A stretch of 64,000 nt of DNA. Source: Solen grandis. Its lineage: Eukaryota; Mollusca; Bivalvia; Adapedonta; Solenidae. The position numbers and the translations under genes are program-made. Shown in pieces: positions 1-11,211 of this stretch. The DNA is taken from assembly GCA_021229015.1 (NCBI GenBank), contig CM037787.1, positions 35,539,874 to 35,603,873 of the forward strand. The letters run 5' to 3'. Under the pieces are notes generated by a model, which did not search any database, was not told the origin of the DNA, and saw nothing but the letters and a program-made list of their open reading frames with translations. The first letter of the stretch is position 1. Each line of letters starts with the position of its first letter.

Positions 1-1015
1 AACTATGTGTAGTATATAGAAAGACGTAGGTCTACTTTTGGCCAAAGCCTCCACTAGGCCAAGTTTAAAGATAAACTCACTGAACCATTTCCTAAAATTC
101 GATTCAGTTCTGCTTGGGCGGAATTATTCTGTACATCCAAGATTTGGTTCGGTTATTCTCTAATTTTACACCGCTAATAAACACGTACATTGTATGAAAA
201 TTGATATCTCGCATGACCAGGGTCTCTAAGGAGAAGGTATTCGTGACCAAAGGTAATGGCCGCTGACTGAGTATCTCATTCCCTTCCCAAGCTTTGAATT
301 CGAATATTGACCGTGTTACTTAGACCTTTCCTTGTATGGAACATTTTCAGTTAGCTTGCAATAAGTCAATTGTTCTCCGCGAATGCGTTGTCTTCTACCA
401 CCTGAAATGGGCTGAATGTGGCCTTGTATTTGAAATACTTTTAAGAACACGGATATAAGTTATCATGAAGTCATGTCACATTCCGGAATCAGTATACCAT
501 AGTGGTTTTGCGGATACTTCAAAAGATTTAAACAACTTTAAGACGTGAAATAATGATCTGCTCTTTTGCTACCATTTAAAAATATATGTTTTATATACAT
601 TTATACATACTGTTTTATTTGTTTAGTATTATTTATTGCAATCATATATTTACATTACGACATATCATACATGAATGTTTACATGATAATACAGAGTTAC
701 TGGTTACACACGATGTAGATAAAAGAGATGTATTTATAGAATTACAAAAGGATTAGGTCACGCCTTATATCAATAAAGCTGAGTGAAAACAGAAAAAAAA
801 TATTTTCAAAACATGTTCGCTACTTGTGATAATTCAGTTACATATTGGTGACATCAGTGTCCTATTTAGGTTACCGGTTACTTCACGCTACGCTACTTTA
901 ACCACTGCCACCACGCAAATCACGTGATGATAGTTGAAACCATGTGACCAACACTCATAATTTTATAAATATATGCATAGACATATTGTTGCATATGTCT
1001 GTGTTATTTGATTTT
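1..1015. other. No gene recognised
   Basis: AT-rich sequence without a long open frame, splice-flanked coding block or repeat that I recognise. Nothing is supported here beyond generic intergenic or intronic DNA. Confidence 0.5.
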
Positions 1016-1017
1016 AT

Positions 1018-1388
1018 TTTTAGCTCACCATACCACAACGTTTGAGCTTTTGTGATCACCCTGCGTCCGTCGTCGTCCGTCGGGTGTCGTCAACAATTTG
1101 CTTTAAACGACATCTCCTCTGAAACCGCTGGACAAAATTTGATTAAACTTTGCAGGGATGTTCCTTAGGTGAACCTTCACAAAAGTTGCTAAGATAAACT
1201 TGATCCATGAAGAACTTTGGTTTCCATGGCAACGGATAGAAAACATGAAAACTTTAAAAATCATCTCCTTCAAAACTACTGGCCTGATTTCAAATTGTTT
1301 AAGTATAGATATTCCTTGGGTATTCCTCCAGGCTAAATTGACATTTGGTTCATCCGGATCTCTCTGTTATGAAACGCTGAAACACTAG
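1018..1388 (+). repeat. Dispersed mollusc-type repeat, fragment
   Basis: It begins with an AGCTCACC-like stretch followed by the CCGTCGTCGTCCGTC block, then text such as CATCTCCTCTGAAACC and GGGATGTTCCTTAGG. I associate this order of phrases with a high-copy dispersed repeat of bivalve and other mollusc genomes; that is recall, not a search. The 62-codon open frame at 1200-1388 lies wholly inside it and is most likely a chance frame. Confidence 0.55.
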
Positions 1389-1647
1389 TGTTTGATTTCC
1401 GAGAGCAGCGAGGGCGAGTTATTTTCATGGTCCTAGCTCGAATTTCCCTAACAATAATCAGCGCCAAGTAATATTTAAATTAGGTAGAAACGCATTCCAT
1501 TACGAAATATTCCAGTACATATTAGTGTGACATAAACTATGACCAAAGTATACAAAACATTTGTTAAATATGAAGCATTCGGTATATTGAATACACTTAC
1601 TTCATGTTGAAACTTAACCTTAACGAACAGACAATCGAATTCAAGCC

Positions 1648-1649
<2 letters not shown>

Positions 1650-1689
<40 letters not shown>
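1650..1689. repeat. (GA)n microsatellite
   Basis: About 20 uninterrupted GA dinucleotides lie immediately 5' of a SINE copy. The Ser-Leu open frames on the minus strand are artefacts of this tract. Confidence 0.95.
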
Positions 1690-1691
<2 letters not shown>

Positions 1692-1693
<2 letters not shown>

Positions 1694-1800
1694 AGAGAGC
1701 ACACCGTAGCCGGGAGGTCGTGGGTTTCATTCCCGGTTGTGACATACCATGGTCGTTAAAATGGTATATGCTCTGTACATAGAGATGATCCAATAGTTGT
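1692..1800 (+). mobile_element. tRNA-derived SINE (family 1), truncated copy
   Basis: GTAGCCGGGAGGTCGTGGG is followed by a degenerate Pol III B box (GGGTTTCATTCCC), then GTGACATACCATGGTCGTTAAAATGGTA. The same arrangement (B box, CATACC, about 10 nt, AAAATGGTA) recurs at 61629-61765 on the plus strand and at 33880-34085 on the minus strand, which defines a family. The head is cut by the (GA)n tract. Confidence 0.65.
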
Positions 1801-1839
1801 TTGGTCCAGTATCGGGATACTTTGAATAGTAGTGATGCA

Positions 1840-2640
1840 CACTTTTTTGCTTTGGTTATAATTATATAGTTACACACGTGGGGCATAATAATAATAATAA
1901 TGTTGAATTTTAATGTGAGTAACTGCTAGTAACAATAGAAATATGATGGGTCACATATATGTAGAGATTATTTGGCGGTGTATTATATATAGCATGTGTA
2001 TGTTGTAATGTTGCATAATGGCAGCACTATTGCCTTAATTTAAGTCTACATATTATTGTAGATATAAGCTGGGAATTAAACGATCATTGCCGTATATTGC
2101 ATATCTAAGAAGCTACAGCGGAAAACATGTGTGTAATTTTCAGGGATGTTATGCCAACCTAGGTATTACGGGATTTTTAAAAGCTGATAAAAATGTGATG
2201 CCATACATTAAATCATTGTATATTTTGCAGTCTACATAAATATGGAACCAGTACATCAGTTTCTCTTGAGATTAAACATAATCATCAATAACTTGCCATG
2301 TCAGATGGTCTTTTACCATTTTATGTCACTGTCTTGGCATTTATCACGTGACTTTTAAGCTACCCACCATGTATGTACAACATATATATATAAAAGTTCT
2401 GAGTAACACGGACCCACGTTTCGAACTGAACTTGATTCAGAAACATTAGCTACTGGGTGCTTTGAATGAAATTCCACTGGTCTGCTCACGTAGACACCAC
2501 AAAAGGAGTGGCCATCTGTTATCGGGTGTTTTTCCCTTTTAGTACTCAGGGTGGGACAGGTAAATTGATTAGTCTCTACCCCGTCTACGTTAACCTAAGC
2601 TAACTCGATGCTCTTTCAGCAGCTCGGAACATGAACTGCA
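1840..2640. other. No gene recognised
   Basis: AT-rich non-coding sequence. A minus-strand stretch of about 45 codons near 2395-2530 is open and slightly richer in GC, but it has no recognisable domain and no clear splice sites. Confidence 0.4.
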
Positions 2641-2689
2641 GCCTTCCGAGCCATTCCCCTTTAAACACACAGAATATCCTCCTTGTTGA

Positions 2690-3007
2690 CTAAGATGAAA
2701 AGCCTCGGCATCCAACTGCCGCTAAAGAGATCTGTGTTTTCTTTTTTCTATCGCTGTATACATAAGCCAAATCCTGGTACTTTGACATATTCAGTTCGCA
2801 CGACTCTTCAACCATCTCCTCTATGGCACCGTAAACATTACCATTATGATGTTCTTTGGACGTTTGGACCATAGCACGATGTCCGGACGGAAAGATGTGC
2901 AGGTCACTTTCTCTGTGAGCTGAAGCATCTACCGGTACTCCAGGTCCACCCTCATATCCCAGCATCTGTATTCCTACATGACACTTGTCTTGACCATAGA
3001 TGGACAT
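2690..3007 (-). CDS. Unidentified 105-aa ORF, possibly a broken exon or transposon fragment
   Basis: I do not recognise this protein. From its ATG it runs 105 codons. Composition looks protein-like: the N-terminal 60 residues are rich in Gly, His and acidic residues (GYEGGPGVPVDASAH, ESDLHIFPSGH), followed by an acidic helix-like stretch (AIEEMVEESCEL) and a Lys/Arg cluster. An in-frame TAA sits two codons before the ATG. There are no flanking genes in the same orientation, and the plus strand of the same segment has only a short frame. It could be an exon of an unseen gene or a fragment of a mobile-element protein. Confidence 0.35.
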   Translation of the reverse strand: MSIYGQDKCHVGIQMLGYEGGPGVPVDASAHRESDLHIFPSGHRAMVQTSKEHHNGNVYGAIEEMVEESCELNMSKYQDLAYVYSDRKKKTQISLAAVGCRGFSS

Positions 3008-3129
3008 CGTTTATTCTCTCCTCCACATACAAAGTTTATGTACAGTCTGAATTTCTCCCTTTCGTTCTCTAAGATTCTGTTACGTCCCAGTAGTAGGGGC
3101 CCTTTTAAGATAGCGTCCGATTGTTTCTG

Positions 3130-3176
3130 TCTCTCACTCCCTTTCCTGCTCTCTCTCCCTCTCTCTCTATCTGAGT
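3130..3176. repeat. CT-rich low-complexity tract
   Basis: Interrupted (CT)n/(TCTC)n sequence in a non-coding context. Confidence 0.8.
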
Positions 3177-3229
3177 GTTGTAAGTGGGGTTTGCAGGTGA
3201 TGACACGTAGACGATATGTGCAGTAATTA

Positions 3230-4525
3230 ATTTAATTATACACAGAGTTCTGCACAAACTTCGAACTTTTGTAATTATATAATATATATAGAGAGAGATC
3301 TATATGTAACAATGCTTTCAAATATAGTACAGGTTCATGTATGAGATAAATCAATCACAGTCACTTGGATATATAATTGCGAATTAGTCACTCATTGATA
3401 ACTACTTGCTGCCGTATTCGCGATAAATTACTTTTAAAATATACGCCACGTAGCTAAAACTACATGTACATTCTAAAATACACGAGTCAGGTCCAACTCC
3501 TTATATAAATGCCAAGTAAACTGTATAAATCCAGAATGTTGTATAACTTAATGCGAAAAAGTGTTTCAGTTGCTCAGTGCAGTACTTCAAGTCCCAGTAC
3601 GTAGTTTACTTATGCCAGAAGATATTCTATAAATTCCAGTTAAAGTTAAATTCTAATATAAAGGTCCTACTTATATGCAAATACTCAGAGGGTTAACAAA
3701 AAGGGCGATCGCTGCCATAATAATAATGAGCATCAACTACATTATTCCCCATAAGGCTACCCTGTCCCTACTTAAACCCGCTACAACGGGATGTACCTCG
3801 AGCAATGCTGTAATCTGACTGACTCAACACGGCTTCTGAACCGATATTTATAGGAAATCTCGATTCCCGCACCAAAACTTGATCGGATGACGTCATTTGA
3901 TCATTGATCGGTGTACATGGATCGAAAACGCACCAAAAATGGATCGAAGGTGTCCGAGAATCGATCAAATGATGATCAAGTACGATCAGCCGATAAAATA
4001 ACGTCATGCTGGAGACCAAGTTGTAAACTACAGAGATATACAATGACTGCAATATAAAATATATGAATTGATCATTTTACACACTGTAGTAACAATTTTA
4101 CTATAAGATGACATTTTCCCACGGTCTTGTTGTTGTATTCCCAAGAGATATTCCAAGAAATCAATAGTAAAAATGGCTGCCAGTAAACAAAGTTGCAGCA
4201 CATGCCTGACAACAAATGAATTGTTTCACATAAGAAAATGGATTTCTTAGCATAAATTAATCAAGGTACGATTGCAAAATTAATGCAGAGTTAACTTCTA
4301 ACTCCTTAAGTAAACAAAAGGAGTGAATAAAAGAAATGTCTATGTCTTTAAACACCGTAATAATGAAAGAACTTTGGACTCGAATTCACTCGTAACCAAA
4401 ACATATCATAACCCCCCATCCATCTTTTAAAGGCAAAGCTCCTGCTGCCTTACTTTAAATAGATCAAAACAACAACAGCTATACAATAAAATTAGTCATA
4501 AAACAGTGGCAATGAATAAACATGT
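3230..4525. other. No gene recognised
   Basis: AT-rich sequence. The 94-codon minus-strand frame at 3768-4052 has no domain I can name and overlaps several GATCGAT/ATCGATC-like short repeats, so I treat it as chance. Confidence 0.4.
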
Positions 4526-4531
4526 TTGTCC

Positions 4532-4615
4532 CTTTAGTGAGAAACCTCAACACTGTTCCTTTAATTAGACTCACAACACTGTCCCTTTAATTAAGTCTCA
4601 CAACACTGGTCCTTT
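4532..4615. repeat. Short tandem repeat, ~28-bp unit, three copies
   Basis: The phrase CTCACAACACTGTCCCTTTA, with variants AACACTGTTCCTTTAATTA and CAACACTGGTCCTTTAA, is repeated three times head to tail. It abuts a second array with a different unit. Confidence 0.75.
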
Positions 4616-4635
4616 AACTTGGACTTCCATAATGT

Positions 4636-4756
4636 TCCTGGTATTTCCATGTAATCACACTTTACTCAATATAACACTGGTATTTTCATGTAATCACAAT
4701 TTACTTAAATATAACACTGGTATTTCTATGCAATCACATATTACTTAAACACAACA
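4636..4756. repeat. Short tandem repeat, ~42-bp unit, three copies
   Basis: The unit runs AACACTGGTATTTNCATG, TAATCACANTTTACT, then TAAATAT, and is repeated three times with a few substitutions. It shares the AACACTGGT core with the neighbouring 28-bp array, so the two may derive from one sequence. Confidence 0.75.
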
Positions 4757-5153
4757 CTAAATAATAGTAATGTCACTGAGCACCTTACTATAGGTAGACT
4801 TCAATTAAATAATTAATCGGATAAAATGACACAAATAGTCACTGTCATTGTATAATTAACACACGTTTCCTTTGTACTTTAAAGCTTAAAGTTCACTGGG
4901 GTTTCACTAAAAGTCTGTGTACACACATTAATTATTTCACATTAAACAGAATGTCCATTTTTATGGAGAATTTTCTTGTAGGTAAAGGGTGGTATTATTC
5001 CAGATGGTACCCACACTCTGCTCTCTGGCGTTATTGCAGAGCATGGACCTGTCACACCATTCATGACAGGCGGCTTAACCGCACCGGGCTGGCCCAAGAT
5101 AATACCGGGTGCGGTCCTGCGTAAGCAGGCGACAGAAACCATCGTTACATTTT

Positions 5154-6648
5154 TTACTTGGTGGTTCTCCCTACCACACTCTTCATTCTTGGCCTCTTTG
5201 CTGGTGGCAGGTTTTCATTCTGAGCCTTAAAAGGTTGTGTACATGGCCCTTTGGTTGTCTCAGAGAAGGCTCTTTCCATAAGGGTGATTTTTCGCTCTAT
5301 CCGAGAGAGTTAACTAACCACATTCTCGAGCACCTTTCCTTGTTGGCGTATGGCATTGGTATTAGAATTGATGGCCTCGACTACACTGGCCAGTCCATTT
5401 GTGATAGCCTGGGCAATTTGGTTAGGCTCTGGTGGCTTTGGGGCTTCCTCAGCTTGGCCGACCTTCTCGGCCTCAACAAATAACGGGTCGTTCTTGTCTG
5501 GCACAAGGTCAAGAGCCTCATCTTGGAGAGGGGTTGAAGCCGTCGTTTGTGCAGTATTGTTATTACTCTGACTGCTGTTTTGACCAAACAGAAAGGCCAG
5601 GTCTGCTGCAGTGAGGGTTGCCAATGTGGTAGGGTCCTTGGTGGCACTGCAGGACTCGGGCTGAGCGGCTACGGGTTGGTCCTTACCTCCAGGTAAGGGA
5701 CACATAGCTCCCACTGTCAATAGATGAGCCAGATCAGGAGTCTTAGGTTGAAGGCCTAGAACTGGCTGGGTAGGGGGGACCACTGGCATAGATTGCTTCT
5801 GGAGACGATATACCGGTACTGCTGGTTGGGTTACAGTGTTCATAGGTAAGGATGATGCTATCACTGGTTGGTAGATAGAAGTATTCTGGTTCAGAACACT
5901 GATCGAAAGAGACGAAGTGATTGGATTGAATGAGGATGGCTGTTTCAAAGCGCTGGTTGAAAGAGACGATGTGATGACTGGTTGGTACCTGGGTGGATGC
6001 TGCATGATACTGGATGTGTTGGATGACGAGACAGCTGGCAGGTATAAGCCGTCCACAGACAGAGTGGTAGAACGTGGAAGAATAGCTGAAGTGGAAGTCT
6101 TGTGAGCAGCTGGTGGGCAGACTGACAAAAGAGGTAATATTGGCTGGTTGTCTGTTCCCAAGGTAGACCCTGGTTGTTGACACAGAATAGGCAGGAGAAG
6201 GAAGTGCTGAAGTCGAAGGTGTGTGAATCCACTCAGTAGTTTCATCTTGGCCTGTCGAAAGGTTGTCCTCTAGGTCACCTTGGTTTGCCGTGCTGTTCCG
6301 AGCGTGTCACTGATAGGACTCTTCCTTGCCAAGTGGTCTTAAGTCATGGTCTGTGACAAAGACTGGATCCACCGCCCTCCTCAGCACTGTACTGTAGTCG
6401 GGCCTTCCTCTCTTCACTTCTTCCTCACGATGGGGCGCATACTTAATCACATGGTCTAGCAGCTTCTGTTGTGTCTGGGTCCGGAAACCACACAGCGTGC
6501 AATGGAAGGGAGCACGGTCCAGAGGCACATGGTGTTTCAAGACATGGGCCACCATCCTGTAGTGCCGGTCGATCTTCTCACATCGTCTGCTCTCATACGC
6601 CAGACCTCTGCTCTTGTATTTCGCTAGCATTACTGGTCTCTGCAACAT
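5154..6648 (-). pseudogene. Broken gene for a C2H2 zinc-finger protein with a coiled coil and basic NLS-like tail
   Basis: The first segment (6648-6307) is basic and carries one C2H2 finger, C-x2-C-x12-H, in FHCTLCGFRTQTQQKLLDHV. A good splice acceptor, a pyrimidine-rich tract ending TTGCAG, lies at about 6643, so this may be an internal exon. The frame then hits TGA (6309-6307) but continues open in the same frame to about 6100. There the sensible reading moves to a second frame, open from 6245 to 5310, that is Ser/Thr/Pro/Gln-rich and ends in a helical AITNGLASVVEAINS region. A TAA (5312-5310) follows, and the same frame continues through a heptad-like helix and the basic motif PPAKRPRMK to TAA at 5156-5154. 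The two internal stops and one frame change suggest a pseudogene. Its position just 3' of the Gypsy pol region, in the same orientation, leaves open that it is cargo of that element. I do not recognise the family. Confidence 0.55.
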
Positions 6649-6744
6649 AGGGGAACAAACAGATCGTAAGAAGCTTGAATACTATCTTACTTTAAAAGCA
6701 CATGGAGTTGGACCTATGAAACACGCGACCGATACATCTAGTTC

Positions 6745-6915
6745 AACCGTTACATCGGGATTAACCAATACGCCTGCCGATGTGGCTGTTTGAAAGTTAC
6801 GTCTGATTCGATTGTTCGCCTGGTTGCGCCGTTACGTCTGATTAGGCCATAACATCAGGTTAGACCGCAATATCTTATTTGACCATCGCGCCGGATTCGA
6901 ATGTTACATATTTGT
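6745..6915. repeat. Degenerate ~22-bp tandem repeat
   Basis: The phrase GTTACGTCTGATT and variants (GTTACATCGGGATTA, AACATCAGGTTAGACC, GACCATCGCGCCGGATT) recur at about 20-24 nt spacing. The rest of 6660-7186 shows nothing I recognise, and no LTR could be matched by eye. Confidence 0.4.
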
Positions 6916-7186
6916 GTATCTCCGCCCTCTAGACCAATCCTCCACTCTTAAATGTATCAACTTTAAGTCATTTTATATAGTTTATTTCATACAGGGTTTG
7001 CTTGCATATACGTATACAATTTGCTTACAGTTTATTTGATAATACATTTACACCAAGTTAATGACATGCAAGCCATTTCTCTTTGTGGCAATGGTTTTAA
7101 AATCAACAGAAACAACAATTTAATACATTTATATATAACTGTTTAGTGATGAGCACACTTTAACAATATATTTATCATGTTCCTAA

Positions 7187-7456
7187 CTATACCCTGGAGA
7201 TGGCCTTCAACTTTTTTGAAGCTGCTGACAACCATCGGGGAATATTAATTCCCTGATATGGCTTTAGTTTATTGTGGTGGACAGTCTTCTTGTTTCCGTC
7301 CTTACTTAGCTGGATTACAAAGTTTAGTTCAGAATGTTTATTTGTTATCAGGTATGGACCGTTGTACGCCTGTTCTAACTTAGGTGATACTCCTACCTTC
7401 TTGAAGGCACCATACAACGTCGCCAACATCATACTTGACAAACGACAGTTTGGCAT
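7187..7456 (-). pseudogene. Integrase C-terminal GPY/F-type module (Gypsy)
   Basis: An 89-residue open frame contains NGPYLITNK, matching the GPY/F module that follows the integrase core in many Ty3/Gypsy elements, and then VHHNKLKPYQG, the usual end of such polyproteins. It is separated from the integrase core by about 110 nt in which no frame is fully open. Confidence 0.8.
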
Positions 7457-7565
7457 AATATATTTCTTTGCTTCTTTTTGTGTTCGTTGCTAAGTATTTT
7501 CTCGCTATTTCATGTGCTGTGCACATTCTCTCTTGTAGCTGCTAAACGAAAGCACTTGGATTTGG

Positions 7566-8530
7566 CTAGGAATGTGGTGGTGGAAGCTGAAACAGTACAT
7601 CTGCAGGTAGGCATACCTCGCGACCGATCATCAGCATGTTTGGCGTGAGGGTTGTTGACTCATGTTGACTTGCTCTATAAGCCCCAGCCAGGCAACCTAA
7701 ATGAACATCCCATTGATTTTGCTCACCGCTCAAGTATGCCCTGATCATCTTGAGCAGTGTCCGGTTGAAACGCTCAATCGTGGATTCTGTGCGCTGGTTC
7801 TAGTTTTACGTATCTGCAAGGCTTTGCAGAGCTCTTGAGAGACTCTGCTCTTAAAGGTGGTCCCCTGATCGCTGTTGATGCTAAGAGGGGTTCCCCAGCG
7901 TGAAATTATACCATTTAAGATACGGCTAGCACATTCATCAGCAGTCTGGTTGGGAACGGCAATTACTTCAGTGTATTTGAAGAAATGATCGGTTAACACC
8001 AGAATGTACCGATTGCCTCTTTCTGTAACTGGAAAAGGACCTGTAAAGACCATCGCAACGACGTCCCAAGGTGCTTCTGAAGCAATGGTACCCATAGGGG
8101 CTCTAGGTGTCTTATTTGGCTTCTTGTCCTTTGCACATATGTCGCATCTCTTTACATGGAGAGAAACGTCTTCCCTCATGTTGTACCAGTAGTAATGTTG
8201 GTACAGCTTTGCCTTAGTTCTCTTGCAACCAAGATGTCCGGCTGTCACTGAGTCATGTGCATGAGACATGATTTCATCTTTCAGTTCAGATGGCGCGATC
8301 AGCTGATGAAACTTTTGCATTTCGTTGCCAGAATGACCCTGCTTGTATAGTGCACCATCCCGCACTTCTAGTGTCTCCCATATAATAAAATAGTGTCTTG
8401 CTGCTGGACTCTTGGTAGCCATTTCTTCAGGGGACGGCATTCTGTTAGCAAGTTTGCCTGCTAGTATGACCTTTATGTCGGAATCATCTGATAGGTAGCA
8501 ATGCTCTTTTGTAACCTTTCGGACAACCAA
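7566..8530 (-). pseudogene. Gypsy integrase, zinc-binding and catalytic domains, frameshifted, first Asp lost
   Basis: The frame 8530-7745 contains an H2C2 zinc domain (AHDSVTAGH, then CDICAKDKK). The catalytic core starts at APWDVVAMVFTGPFP. The family has Asp in the MDFTGP-like position; here codon 8050-8048 is GTC (Val), so the first of the D,D-35-E residues is missing. The second Asp is present (NSDQGTTF). The third, Glu (ERFNRTLLK), is readable only in another frame just before the 7748-7566 segment, which shows a frameshift near 7790. Both defects independently predict a dead integrase. Confidence 0.85.
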
Positions 8531-8624
8531 TCGCTTTGCCTTGTTGATTTGGTAGGCTCACCATGACTTGGACCTGCTTCTTCCCTGGAGCTTCTAGCCA
8601 CCTCCATCTGGCTGGTTATCTGGC

Positions 8625-9284
8625 CTAGGAAGTTGGCTTTTGTAGCCTTTCTTTTCCACGCCTCAGACACTTGTCACATGGACAACATTTAAGTGATTCA
8701 CTAGTGTCTTGCTGAAGGCATAAGCACTCTCTAGTATTTTCACAGCGAGACAATGCGTCACAATGACTTTGTTTTTTCCCAGGCCGATACTCAATGGAAA
8801 AGTCATACAGAGCTAGAATCTCTATCCACCGATCTATCTTGCCTGAGAGCTCTTTAAGGCTAAATAGCCAAACCAAGGCTTGGTGGTCTGTACGCACAAT
8901 GAACTTCCTACCGAGTAAGTATTGCCGGTAATACTGAACGAAGAATACTATTGCCAGCAATTCCTTCTCGGTAATACAGTATTTCTTCTCACTCTTGCTG
9001 AGTCCTCGACTCCCAAAGGCTATAACTCTATCCCGGCCTCCTTTGACTTGTGACAGGATTCCGCCAATGCCTAAGCCTGAGGCATCTACATCCAGATTAA
9101 AGTCTCCAGCGTCATTTAATGGGTAACCCATCACTTGCGTACTTACTAGCGCCTGTTTTAGTGCCTCAAATGCTCCTTCACAATCAGCATCCCAATTAAA
9201 CACTTTGTCTTTCTTGGTCAGCTCATTTAATGGTTTTGCCACCTTTGCAAAATCTTTGATGTATCGTCTGTAGTAAGAGCCCAC
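8625..9284 (-). pseudogene. Gypsy RT connection and RNase H domain
   Basis: The frame starts in the RT thumb/connection (SYYRRYIKDFAKVAKPL) and contains the RNase H-like domain typical of Ty3/Gypsy: LDVDASGLGIGG, the TEKELLAIVF block, RTDHQALVWL and a terminal CDALSR. A second open segment at 9442-9227 encodes the preceding KCIMFKHEVVFLGHVVS block in another frame, so there is a frame change near 9270. A third segment, 8670-8473, links to the integrase. Confidence 0.9.
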
Positions 9285-10110
9285 TGTTTAGCTTGTCTGG
9301 CATTTTTTGGTTTTGGCCACTGAAGAATCTTTTCAACATCAACATTACTTTGGTCGGGTCTCACTCCGTCTTTAGATACTACATGTCCTAAAAAGACCAC
9401 CTCATGTTTAAACATGATGCATTTAGCAGGTTTAAGATTCAATCCCGCACTCTTGGATTCTCCCTAAGACCTCGTCAACTCGCTGTACATGCTCAGAGAA
9501 ATTTCTACCAAACACGATTACATCATCAATATATACAAGGCAGGTTAATCACTGTAGACCTTGTAAAGCAAGTTCCATCGTTCTCTGGAAAGTAGAAGCA
9601 GCGTTGTTTAGACCGAATGGCATCCTGGTCATTTCGAACTGGCCATACTTACACACAAATGCACTTTACGGTATGTCTTGCTCTCGCAGAGGAATTTGGA
9701 AATATCCGCTGGTTAGATCGAAGCTACTGAACAATGAAGAGCCGGCAACTACATCTAAACAATCTTGGATTCGTGGTAGTGGATACCCGTCTGATTTTAC
9801 CAAGTTGTTGACCTTCCTATAGTCAATGCATGGTCTTATTTCACCGGACTTCTTTCGGACCAGTACAATTGGGCTTGCCCATGGAGAGGTACTCTTTCGA
9901 ATAACCCCCTTTTTAGTAGCTCCTCAATTGTCTGCCTTTCTTCTTCGGCATTTGCTAAAGGTACCCCCCCCCTTGGTCTCTGTTTGATGGGTGGGGCATC
10001 GCCTGTGTTAATCGGGTGATCAGTGAGGTTAGTCAGCCCGAGATCAAACTCACTTCTTGAGAAGGTGTCTTGTACTTCACAAGGATCCCTGCAACAACCT
10101 CGCGTTAGCT
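9227..10110 (-). pseudogene. Gypsy reverse transcriptase, multiply frameshifted
   Basis: No long frame survives, but RT blocks are readable piecewise on the minus strand: the ELLKRGVIRKS and SPWASPIVLVRKKSG block at about 9945-9850, the DYRKVNNL block, FEMTRMPFGL, and the catalytic YIDD box at about 9533-9522 followed by VIVFG. In-frame stops and frame changes separate them, so this is decayed coding sequence. Confidence 0.85.
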
Positions 10111-11211
10111 TTAATCCATATTGGCCACTGCTTTCTGAAAAAGGGGAAGGAGGTGTTGGGGAACATCTCTCTCATTACCCCTTGGTAAGTTGGGTTCAGT
10201 TTCTCTGCCCACAGACCTCAGTTGAATTCTCCTTACAGAGCTGCAGTTAGCTTTCTCTGCATTATTTTCCTCCTTGCATAATACAGTAACAATACTGTCA
10301 ATTGCCTCAGCTTTCCCGAGCACAGCGTCTTGTTTCAAGAATTCGTTATCAGGGAAGGGATTCAATATCCTGACCTTACAAGTTGGTGCCCTGTTTAACT
10401 CCACCAAAATTGAGGCCATTATTAGCTTATACCTATCGCTGAAAAACTCTGTGCCCTGTATGAGGAGATTTTCGTCTTTGCAATTGTCGTCATCTTCTGT
10501 TCTGTCAATATATACGCTGATAACAGATTCAGAATACCCTGGAATACAGTAGTCATCAGCAGACACTACTTTACGAACACGCGTTTGTCTCCCAATTTGA
10601 AAACAGGAGATTTTGGCGTCATTCAGGATAATCTTATTTTGACTAAGCAAAATATCTGCTTGACGATTATCACCCTTAAGAACATCATAGCCTAGCAATG
10701 CGTCGTCCTCTATGTCAGCAACTATGACTTCTCTCTCAAGCTCAAGTGGACCCAAACTAAACCGCATCAACGCTTTTCCGCTCTCTCTAGTTGGAATACC
10801 TCCAGCTCCCTTCAAACATGAAGATCTTTCTAACTTTGGCTGTTTCTCAGCGGTGATCTGCCGGAAAATCCTATCAGATATGACCGTTCTGGATGCGCCC
10901 GTGTCTGCTGTAAACACAACAGGTGTACCTTCGATTACACCATTAATATAGACCCCATCACATAGTCTATTTCTCCTAATGACAGTATTTTTAGAGTCGC
11001 TCGGTTTGGTATATTCAGCTTTATTTTCAGGAATTGCGCTTGAACTTAGGCCTGTGTCTTCTGATTGGACCCCCCTTCGGCCGCGAGGAAGAGTCCGCGG
11101 TCGTTTAAATGCCCACTCTGTGTGTTCCCTGTCTCTCGCGAATGTGCTGGGCCTTGAAATTTTGTAGGGCACTGCCTGGCATAATGTCCTATTTCTTGAC
11201 AAATGAAGCAC
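10111..11211 (-). CDS. Gypsy pol start: aspartic protease and linker
   Basis: A frame of about 366 codons is open back to the TAG at 11235-11233. The protease active site FTADTGASRTVI sits at about 10914-10879, with D-T-G-A at 10908-10894. A flap-like hydrophobic region and ALLGYDVLKGD follow, as in retropepsins. The last third is a linker leading to the RT. The frame is -1 relative to the zinc-knuckle frame and overlaps it from 11232 to 11046, an arrangement used for gag-pol frameshifting. It ends at a TAA before the RT blocks, which is probably a mutation. Confidence 0.75.
   Translation of the reverse strand: MLHLSRNRTLCQAVPYKISRPSTFARDREHTEWAFKRPRTLPRGRRGVQSEDTGLSSSAIPENKAEYTKPSDSKNTVIRRNRLCDGVYINGVIEGTPVVFTADTGASRTVISDRIFRQITAEKQPKLERSSCLKGAGGIPTRESGKALMRFSLGPLELEREVIVADIEDDALLGYDVLKGDNRQADILLSQNKIILNDAKISCFQIGRQTRVRKVVSADDYCIPGYSESVISVYIDRTEDDDNCKDENLLIQGTEFFSDRYKLIMASILVELNRAPTCKVRILNPFPDNEFLKQDAVLGKAEAIDSIVTVLCKEENNAEKANCSSVRRIQLRSVGRETEPNLPRGNERDVPQHLLPLFQKAVANMD

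Noticed and set aside
4900..7186. 3' LTR of the Gypsy element
   Set aside because: No stretch could be matched to 12290-12700, and no TG...CA-bounded direct repeat was seen; a computed self-alignment would be decisive.
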